From: Spartobacteria bacterium UBA5019
GTDB lineage: Bacteria > Verrucomicrobiota > Verrucomicrobiia > Chthoniobacterales > Terrimicrobiaceae
Direction of reading: 5' to 3'
Assembly (NCBI GenBank): GCA_002396485.1
Contig: DGXZ01000014.1
Coordinates: 23,260-28,640, forward strand
Length of the DNA: 5,381 nt
Made by a program: the position numbers and the translations under genes. Below are positions 1 through 5,381 of the stretch, piece after piece. Below the pieces are notes generated by a model that was given only the letters and a program-made list of their open reading frames with translations, had not been told where the DNA came from and did no database searches. Numbering within the stretch: position 1 is the stretch's first letter; each line of letters begins with the position of its first letter.

Positions 1-1089
1 TTGGACGGCATCACCTTCAGTCACACGGAGGTGAGTCCTGAAAAACATGTCGGAAGCGGCAATAACTATGGAACCAAAGACCAAGGGGTGGTCCGACTGG
101 AAGGTGTTAGCCGCTCCACGATTCAAAACTGCGAATTCAGCCATCTCGGTGAAACAGCCTTGGAAATCATCAAAGGCTCGCGTGACATCGATGTGGTTGG
201 GAATGAATTCTTTGATCTGGGATGCGGTGCCATCATCACCTACGGACATTTCGGTGATCGATTGGAATCGGCAGAAATCACACTGGGCACGACGATGCGC
301 CTGCGCATCACGGATAACCGGATCCGCAACGGCGGGCGTTTTTTTCCGGGACACACCGCAGTCAATCTGGGCAAAACCCGAAACTCCGTGGTGGCATTTA
401 ACGAGGTGAGCGACTTTTTCTTTTCCGGCATCCGCCTCGGGTCCAAAATAGGCAGGGATCTGGATTTTACCATCGTCGACACTCAGGTGCTGAACAACCA
501 TGTGCATAACCTCGGGCAGGGGCACTGGACCGGTAACGATATGGCGGCTGTCTACGTCAGTGGTGTTGGCTTGGGTGTTGAGATTGCCGGGAATATCCTG
601 CATGACATCAACTGCACGATCTATGGCGGAAGCGGGGTGTATCTCGATGGGGACGCCAGCCATTTTCAGATTCGCAATAATTTGATTTACAATACCAACT
701 ATGAGGGTCTCCACCTGAAGGGGTTCAATAATCTCGCCGAGAACAACATTGTTTATAACTGTAAAAGCGCATTCGGACAGCCTTTTCCACCAAAAAGATT
801 TGAACAGCCTGTTGCTCTAGTGAAAAATAACATTTTCGTTCCTTCATCATCGGTCGTGTACATCTCAAAGTTTTCCGATCCGATCGATTTCAACTTTCGG
901 TCCGAGCGCAATCTCATCTGGAGTCTGGAGACGGGAAGTGAAGTGAACGTCGCCCGCAAAGGGGATTATGGCGTGAAGTATGCCAGCACGATGGGCTTTG
1001 ACGAATGGCGCGAGAAAACTGGCTTGGATCAGGGCTCCGTGATTGCACCGGTCAAGTTCCAAGGTCCGGAGAAAGGAGATTTCCAGATG
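1..1089 (+). repeat. Direct repeat, left copy (paralogous gene segment)
   Basis: This segment aligns end to end with 4281-5381; the only length difference is 12 bases, inserted in the right copy after base 435 of this one. By hand count, bases 1-540 are about 79% identical to the partner, 541-1089 about 93%, and 1005-1089 identical. It is coding throughout and reflects gene duplication. No mobile-element ends or target duplications are seen. Confidence 0.93.
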
Positions 1090-1359
1090 GACAAGGTGAC
1101 GCTGGATCAAGCTAAAGCGCTGGGCTTTGTTCCCTTTGAGATCAACGCCGGCCCGCGCCCTGTTGGCAAACGCACGCTGATTGCTTTCAAGCCGGATAAT
1201 GAGGCTATTGATTCCGCTGCTTTCAAGCAGCATGTGGAAATAGTTCTTCCTGAATGGGAGAAACAAATGGCCGAAAAGGAGCTGCTGAGGAACGATGAGG
1301 AGCTGGCGAGAAGGAAGCGCGAAGAAGATGCGAAGGCACAGCTCAACCACGTTCAATAA
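1..1359 (+). CDS. Secreted right-handed parallel beta-helix protein, copy 1 (GH141-like), 5'-truncated by the window edge
   Basis: This is the C-terminal 452 codons of a probable glycan-active beta-helix enzyme. Codon 1 (TTG) aligns with codon 342 of the complete-5' paralogue starting at 3258, so about 341 residues, including the signal peptide, are missing and the TTG is not a start. Successive Asn-rich rungs (IRNNLIYN, ENNIVYN, VKNNIF; window residues about 224-280) are typical of parallel beta-helices. The series GNDM (Asp180), YGGSGVYLD (Asp216) and the closing GFVPFEINAGPRP (about 375-387) match the pattern I recall for GH141-like proteins, whose characterised members include an alpha-L-fucosidase and a xylanase. 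The two Asp residues are the best candidates for catalysis, but this is inference. After the helix comes a charged, helix-prone tail (about 416-447, rich in Glu, Lys and Arg). The stop at 1357-1359 lies 11 bases before the GH9-like gene, suggesting cotranscription. Substrate unknown; a polysaccharide lyase or other beta-helix hydrolase is possible. Confidence 0.85.
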   Translation: MDGITFSHTEVSPEKHVGSGNNYGTKDQGVVRLEGVSRSTIQNCEFSHLGETALEIIKGSRDIDVVGNEFFDLGCGAIITYGHFGDRLESAEITLGTTMRLRITDNRIRNGGRFFPGHTAVNLGKTRNSVVAFNEVSDFFFSGIRLGSKIGRDLDFTIVDTQVLNNHVHNLGQGHWTGNDMAAVYVSGVGLGVEIAGNILHDINCTIYGGSGVYLDGDASHFQIRNNLIYNTNYEGLHLKGFNNLAENNIVYNCKSAFGQPFPPKRFEQPVALVKNNIFVPSSSVVYISKFSDPIDFNFRSERNLIWSLETGSEVNVARKGDYGVKYASTMGFDEWREKTGLDQGSVIAPVKFQGPEKGDFQMDKVTLDQAKALGFVPFEINAGPRPVGKRTLIAFKPDNEAIDSAAFKQHVEIVLPEWEKQMAEKELLRNDEELARRKREEDAKAQLNHVQ

Positions 1360-1370
1360 ATAAAGACGAG

Positions 1371-3158
1371 ATGAAGCCCCCTCTCATCCATATTAACCAC
1401 GTCGGCTTCCTTCCGCATGCCGTCAAAACGCTGGTTGTTTCCGGGCCACCGCAGGATTTTTTTAATCTGTATCGCCTGAGTGACACAAAGTTCACGCTGG
1501 TCTTCACTGGTCCACTTCAACGGCGCACGACTGAGCTCGGGGAGGGTCTGGTGGGAGATTTTTCCGCTTGGAATGAGGAGGGAATTTACCGGATCGAGTG
1601 CGGAGATGCCGTAAGCCATTGCTTCGTGATCGGGGCCGAGGTTTATCGCTATCCGGCCTCAATGCTCCTCAATTTTTTCCGTTCGCAACGCTGCGGCGAT
1701 AGCGAGACGGGCTGGGCGTCGCCCTGCCATTTAGACGATCAGATCGTCCTCTCCACTGGCGAGTGCCGGGATCTCAAGGGCGGCTATCATCAGTCTTGTG
1801 ATTTAAGAAAATGGCCATGGGGTATCAGCCTCGCACTGGTTGGCTTGGCGGAGGCTGCACTGGAAGGCGGCAACGGGAAAACCAGAGAAGCTCTTCTCTC
1901 CGAAATCCGCTGGGGTGGCGATTATCTGCGAAAACTTCAGCGCAACGATGGTGGTCTGATCGATTGCACTCTGGTTCCGGAGGGATTTGAGGGACGTGCC
2001 CCCGGTGAAGTTCGCGGGTTCGAAGATCCGCACGCTTTGTGGGGTGCCCGGGAGTTCTACGAGAGCGATGCGCCAGCTCCTGCGCAGTGGCAAGCCATTC
2101 GTTTTAACGCGCTGGCTTTTTGCATTTTCCAGCGAGACGAGCCGGACTTGGCCAAGGTCTGCCTCGAAGCGGCGCGGAAAGGCTGGGCCTATATGACCCG
2201 AGCGAATAGGGACTTCACCGCTTATCAGGCCCCCGAAATCCCACCCCTTGGACACGAGGGGTTGAACATTATCTTCAGCGGATTTTATCGGGACTCGGCA
2301 CATGAGACCGCCCACAGGCTCTGCACGGCGCTCGCGCTCCATCGTGCGACAAGGGAGACCTGCTTCCTGAAGGATGCGACAAATTGCGCCCGCGTGCTTT
2401 GTTCTTTGCAGCTTGATGAGGAGGCTTCGGGAGACCGGCCAGACGGCGCCTGCTTCCGGGAATCCACAGAAAGTCCAGTATTGGCCGATTCGTTTTTTTA
2501 CTTCTGGCGCACCTCGGGGCCTCTTGGTCTTGTGGAGTTGTTAAGACTTGCTCCCGAACATCCCGATGCCTCCATCTGGCGCAAGGCTGTTCGGGCGGTT
2601 GCCGAACAATACCGGTGGGTTGCGCAAAAAAATGTCTACGGGCGCTGCGCCGCAGCATGGTTCCGCGAAGGAGCCAATCCCTTCGAGTCTCCGGCATTTT
2701 TCACCCACGCCTCAGAGGAGCATAAGGGATCCGATGGCAAGTATTTCTTTGAAGATAGAGAAAAGGCCGGTCGCATCTTCTATAAATACTATAATTTCTG
2801 CTATAACGTGGATATAATGGCTGGTGCTGTTTTTCTAGGGAAAGCGGCGCTCTATTTCGAGGAGCCGGCCTATGCGGCGCTCGCCCAGCGCACGCTTGAC
2901 TGGATTCTCGGATGCAACCCATTTAACGCCAGTTCGGTCGAGGGGGTGGGGTATAACCAGCCCCATCGGGGCCTGTTCGGGGAATTTTTCCCTCCGGTTC
3001 CGCAAATGCCTGGTGCGGTCTTTGTAGGGATTGATGAAAACTCCTTCGATCCCAAGGGCCAAGGCCTTTCCAATGAATACGATTTGCCCATGGGCGGCTG
3101 GCTGGCTTGGCTATTCCAATCGCTTGAAGGGCCCCTAGAACAACTTCGAGATCAATAA
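1371..3158 (+). CDS. GH9-like glycoside hydrolase with N-terminal Ig-like domain, predicted cytoplasmic
   Basis: A complete 595-residue protein, the usual size for GH9 enzymes that carry an N-terminal Ig-like domain. Residues 5-88 form that domain, beginning INHVGFLP (family form: NQVGYLP). The (alpha/alpha)6-barrel catalytic domain spans about 95-590. Recognisable GH9 landmarks are GGYHQSCD at 137-144, LDWILGCNPF at 509-518, QPHR at 530-533 and SNEYD at 567-571. By family knowledge Asp144 would be the catalytic base and Glu569 the general acid. The first Asp of the usual DAGD motif is Gln141 here, so activity or specificity may differ from true cellulases. The Ig-like domain starts at residue 5, which supports the ATG at 1371 and leaves no room for a signal peptide. 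The protein is therefore predicted to be cytoplasmic, perhaps an exo-acting enzyme on imported oligosaccharides, as known for GH9 glucosidases and glucosaminidases. The Shine-Dalgarno sequence is weak, and translational coupling to the gene 11 bases upstream is plausible. No frameshift is seen. The exact substrate cannot be told. Confidence 0.88.
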   Translation: MKPPLIHINHVGFLPHAVKTLVVSGPPQDFFNLYRLSDTKFTLVFTGPLQRRTTELGEGLVGDFSAWNEEGIYRIECGDAVSHCFVIGAEVYRYPASMLLNFFRSQRCGDSETGWASPCHLDDQIVLSTGECRDLKGGYHQSCDLRKWPWGISLALVGLAEAALEGGNGKTREALLSEIRWGGDYLRKLQRNDGGLIDCTLVPEGFEGRAPGEVRGFEDPHALWGAREFYESDAPAPAQWQAIRFNALAFCIFQRDEPDLAKVCLEAARKGWAYMTRANRDFTAYQAPEIPPLGHEGLNIIFSGFYRDSAHETAHRLCTALALHRATRETCFLKDATNCARVLCSLQLDEEASGDRPDGACFRESTESPVLADSFFYFWRTSGPLGLVELLRLAPEHPDASIWRKAVRAVAEQYRWVAQKNVYGRCAAAWFREGANPFESPAFFTHASEEHKGSDGKYFFEDREKAGRIFYKYYNFCYNVDIMAGAVFLGKAALYFEEPAYAALAQRTLDWILGCNPFNASSVEGVGYNQPHRGLFGEFFPPVPQMPGAVFVGIDENSFDPKGQGLSNEYDLPMGGWLAWLFQSLEGPLEQLRDQ

Positions 3159-3160
3159 AT

Positions 3161-3227
3161 GTGATGATACGCATTCTTTGAAGCTACGAAGAAAAACACC
3201 AAGAGATGCCATGATCATCACTCGTAG
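3161..3227 (+). promoter_or_regulatory. Intergenic inverted repeats, possible leader structure or operator
   Basis: The 99-base gap 3159-3257 contains a perfect 8-bp inverted pair, GTGATGAT (3161-3168) and ATCATCAC (3214-3221). A further GCAT/ATGC pair (3171-3174 with 3206-3209) lies inside it. A second pair, CTACGA (3184-3189) and TCGTAG (3222-3227), interleaves with the first, so the two could form together only as a pseudoknot. A palindrome, ATGATCAT, sits at 3211-3218. There is no G+C-rich hairpin with a T run, so this is not a standard intrinsic terminator. No convincing -35/-10 pair was found. It may be a regulatory leader between the GH9-like gene and copy 2, or chance. Confidence 0.25.
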
Positions 3228-3241
3228 TAAATAATCAAGAA

Positions 3242-3247
3242 AAGGAA
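3242..3247 (+). promoter_or_regulatory. Ribosome binding site for beta-helix copy 2
   Basis: AAGGAA lies 10 bases before the ATG at 3258, a slightly long but acceptable Shine-Dalgarno spacing. It supports the chosen start, which also gives a textbook signal peptide. Stop codons crowd the region just upstream, so a longer protein is unlikely. Confidence 0.6.
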
Positions 3248-3257
3248 CAAATAAACC

Positions 3258-5381
3258 ATGAAAAAAACAACCAGTTTGATTTTGGCAGCGGTATTGTCCG
3301 CAGCGCCATTTCTCCACGCCCAACAATATCTAAACACCATTTATGTCTCCCCTCAGGGGAATGATTCCGCCGCAGGCAATCTGGAAAATCCTGTAGCCAG
3401 TCTGAGCAAAGCCATGGCGATAGCTGCTCAATCTGCCAAAGCTGAACCAGGGCAAGGTTCTTCCGGACCGAAAGAGGGCGTCCGGATTGTCATGCGCGGC
3501 GGGATGTATGAGCTGCCTGAGACGCTGGTGATTGACCAGAATAGTCCTCGGCCACTGACGATTGAGGCCTATCCGAAGGAAAAACCAGTTTTGAGTGGCG
3601 GTAATAAACTGCCAAACAATTGGAAAGTCGAAACGATCAATGGTCGGGAAGTTTGGAGTCAAATATTGCCGGAAGTAGCCAGTGGTAAATGGTATTTCCG
3701 CCAACTGTGGGTCAACGGTCAAAGAGCGACGGTTCCAGTGCTCCCCAAGAACGATAAGTTTTTCCAGATCAAGGATCTGGTGATCCCAGAAGAAGACCGC
3801 AGCAAAGATGCTGCCTGGCAATTTTCAGCCATGGATGCGTTCATCTTCAATCCAGGAGAGTTTCGACAGGACTGGCATGCGCTGGAGGATGTTTATGTGA
3901 TCTCCAGCTATTCATGGTATCACGCCTATCATACAATTAAGGAAATTAATGAGCCCACGCAGACAGTGCGTTTTTATCAGCCGACAGCTGTTCGTCCGTT
4001 TCTGGTAGCTCATCCCACACATGGGAGATTCGTAGGGGAAGATTTTCCCGGGGGACATGATCCAAAAACGTTTTATGAACCAGCTCATTATCGCATTTAT
4101 AATGTTTTCGAGGCACTGAGCGAACCGGGCGAGTTTTATCTCGACCGTAAAAGTGGGAAGCTCTCCTACATCCCTCGTCCGGGAGAAAAACCGGAAACAG
4201 CAGAGGTAGTGGCTCCAAGACTCAAGCAATTGCTGGTTGTCAAGGGCGAACCTTATAGTAAGTGGATCGAGAATATCGTTTTGGACGGCATCACCTTCAG
4301 TCACACGGAGGTGAGCCCTGAAAAGCATTTCGGTACCGGAAATAATTATGCAACCAAGGATCAGGCGGTCGTCCGGTTGGATACGGTGAGCCGCTCTTCC
4401 ATTCAGAATTGTGAATTTAGTCATCTGGGTGAAACGGCACTGGAAATCATCAACGGCTCACGGGATATTGATGTGGTCGGCAATGATTTCTTTGATCTGG
4501 GATGCGGGGCCATCGATACCTATGGCGAGTACGGCGATAATCTGTGGTTGGCGCAAATCACGCCCGGCACGACCATGCGGCTGCGGATCACTGATAACCG
4601 GATCCGCAAGGGTGGGCGTTATTTTCCGGGGCATACCGTTGTCAATTTGCACCATACTCGCAACTCCGTGGTTGCCTTTAACGAAATCAGCGATTTTTTC
4701 TTCTCGGGTATCCGTGTCGCTGCGCTTGGATACAACACTGCTGGTAGAGACCTGGAATTTTCCATCGTCGACAATCAGGTTCTGAATAACTATGTGCACC
4801 ACCTCGGGCAAGGGCACTGGACCGGCAATGACATGGGGGCAATCTACGTGAGTGGTGTTGGCTTGGGTGTTGAGATCGCCGGGAATGTGTTACATGACAT
4901 CAACTGCACGATCTATGGCGGAAGCGGCGTGTATCTCGACTGGGAGGCTTGCCATTTTCAGATTCGCAATAATTTGATTTACAATAGCAACTATGAGGGT
5001 CTTCACCTGAAGGGGTTCTATAATCTCGCCGAAAACAACATTGTTTATAACTGTAAAAGCGCATTCGGTCAACCTTCTCCACCAAAAAGATTCGAACAGC
5101 CTGTTGCTCTAGTGAAGAATAACATCTTCGTTCCCTCATCATCGGTTGTGTACATCTCAAAGTTCTGCGATCCGATCGATTTCGACTTTCGGTCCGAGCG
5201 CAATCTCATCTGGAGTCTGGAGACGGGAAGTGAAGTGAAAGTCGCCCGCAAAGGGAGTTATGGAGTGAAATATGCCAGCACGATGAGCTTTGACGCATGG
5301 CGCGAGAAAACTGGCTTGGATCAGGGCTCCGTGATTGCACCGGTCAAGTTCCAAGGTCCGGAGAAAGGAGATTTCCAGATG
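3258..5381 (+). CDS. Secreted right-handed parallel beta-helix protein, copy 2 (GH141-like), 3'-truncated by the window edge
   Basis: An open frame of 708 codons starting at ATG 3258, with no stop before the window end. A Sec signal peptide covers residues 1-21 (Lys2-Lys3, hydrophobic core, likely cleavage after LHA before QQ), so the product is exported. Residues 27-115 form the N-terminal module common in these proteins: YVSPQGNDSAAGN, then VRIVMRGGMYEL and TIEAYPKEKPVLSGG. A central module follows with RQLWVNGQRA (148-157), then EPGEFYLDRKSGKLSYIPRPGE (289-310, quoted in parts: GEFYLDRKSG, LSYIPRPGE). The beta-helix proper begins near NIVLDGITF (339-347), with Asn-ladder rungs to about 630. 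Asp525 (GNDM) and Asp561 (VYLD) are the candidate catalytic acids, 36 residues apart as in copy 1. From residue 342 onward it is about 87% identical to copy 1 by hand alignment, with a four-residue insertion at 487-495. By analogy about 89 more residues lie beyond the edge. Substrate unknown. Confidence 0.87.
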   Translation, partial: MKKTTSLILAAVLSAAPFLHAQQYLNTIYVSPQGNDSAAGNLENPVASLSKAMAIAAQSAKAEPGQGSSGPKEGVRIVMRGGMYELPETLVIDQNSPRPLTIEAYPKEKPVLSGGNKLPNNWKVETINGREVWSQILPEVASGKWYFRQLWVNGQRATVPVLPKNDKFFQIKDLVIPEEDRSKDAAWQFSAMDAFIFNPGEFRQDWHALEDVYVISSYSWYHAYHTIKEINEPTQTVRFYQPTAVRPFLVAHPTHGRFVGEDFPGGHDPKTFYEPAHYRIYNVFEALSEPGEFYLDRKSGKLSYIPRPGEKPETAEVVAPRLKQLLVVKGEPYSKWIENIVLDGITFSHTEVSPEKHFGTGNNYATKDQAVVRLDTVSRSSIQNCEFSHLGETALEIINGSRDIDVVGNDFFDLGCGAIDTYGEYGDNLWLAQITPGTTMRLRITDNRIRKGGRYFPGHTVVNLHHTRNSVVAFNEISDFFFSGIRVAALGYNTAGRDLEFSIVDNQVLNNYVHHLGQGHWTGNDMGAIYVSGVGLGVEIAGNVLHDINCTIYGGSGVYLDWEACHFQIRNNLIYNSNYEGLHLKGFYNLAENNIVYNCKSAFGQPSPPKRFEQPVALVKNNIFVPSSSVVYISKFCDPIDFDFRSERNLIWSLETGSEVKVARKGSYGVKYASTMSFDAWREKTGLDQGSVIAPVKFQGPEKGDFQM
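4281..5381 (+). repeat. Direct repeat, right copy (paralogous gene segment)
   Basis: Partner of bases 1-1089. The alignment runs to the last base of the window, so the repeat probably continues beyond it, just as homology with the left copy probably continues before base 1. The extra 12 bases fall within 4716-4742, in frame. The final 85 bases (5297-5381) match 1005-1089 without a mismatch. Confidence 0.93.

Noticed and set aside
1..3. TTG at base 1 as a start codon for copy 1
   Set aside because: It aligns with an internal leucine codon (residue 342) of copy 2, in the middle of a continuous beta-helix, and no ribosome binding site can be seen.
753..959. Minus-strand open frame of 68 codons, with a near-identical match at 5069-5251
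   Set aside because: The match between the two is only the shadow of the duplicated plus-strand gene. No independent start signal or recognisable protein is seen.
1803..2342. Minus-strand open frame of 179 codons
   Set aside because: It lies wholly inside the well-supported GH9-like gene and its translation resembles no protein family I know.
3159..3257. Intrinsic terminator after the GH9-like gene
   Set aside because: There is no G+C-rich hairpin followed by a run of T; the inverted pair found is A+T-rich, has a long loop and lacks a T tract.
3330..3821. Minus-strand open frame of 163 codons
   Set aside because: It is antisense to the N-terminal modules of copy 2 and has no recognisable features.
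3912..4424. Minus-strand open frame of 170 codons
   Set aside because: It lies wholly inside beta-helix copy 2, whose plus-strand frame shows a signal peptide and family motifs.
4411..4785. Plus-strand open frame of 124 codons inside copy 2
   Set aside because: It is out of frame with the 708-codon gene; a similar shifted frame exists in copy 1 only because the genes are paralogous.
1..5381. Direct repeats as the ends of a transposon or integron-like element
   Set aside because: The repeats are over 1 kb of coding sequence, diverged by about 14% overall. No transposase, terminal inverted repeats or target duplications are present.

Overview
This window carries three consecutive plus-strand genes for carbohydrate-active enzymes: a glycoside hydrolase family 9 (GH9)-like gene between two closely related copies of a gene for a large secreted right-handed parallel beta-helix protein. 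Base composition is mixed, about half G+C by eye. The signal peptide style, the type of beta-helix enzyme and the polysaccharide-degradation setting suggest a Gram-negative glycan degrader of the PVC group (Verrucomicrobiota, Lentisphaerota or Planctomycetota). Bacteroidota remain possible. No marker gene is present, so the taxonomy is an inference.

Layout. Bases 1-1359 are the 3' part (452 codons) of beta-helix gene copy 1; its 5' part lies outside the window. After an 11-base gap, bases 1371-3158 hold a complete 595-residue GH9-like protein with an N-terminal Ig-like domain and no signal peptide. A 99-base intergenic stretch (3159-3257) contains an 8-bp inverted repeat and a ribosome binding site. 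Beta-helix gene copy 2 starts at 3258 with a clear signal peptide and is still open at the right edge (708 codons). Its missing end can be estimated from copy 1 at about 89 codons, giving a full protein of roughly 797 residues. Codon 1 of the window aligns with codon 342 of copy 2, so the TTG at base 1 is an internal leucine codon and not a start.

How the genes may work together. The beta-helix proteins resemble the GH141-like group of exported helical enzymes, a recalled family resemblance that no search has confirmed. They would act on a polysaccharide or its side chains outside the cytoplasm. The GH9-like protein has no export signal and would act on imported oligosaccharides inside the cell. 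The gene order suggests one operon or a tandemly duplicated beta-helix/GH9 unit.

Most notable observations. The two beta-helix copies are mosaic: about 79% nucleotide identity over the first half of the aligned part, about 93-95% over the second half, and 100% over the last 85 bases at the window edge. The amino-acid differences cluster in a few loops. The GH9-like protein has Gln where the first Asp of the usual DAGD motif would be, while the second Asp and the C-terminal catalytic Glu are kept. I found no RNA gene, CRISPR array, insertion sequence or clear terminator.
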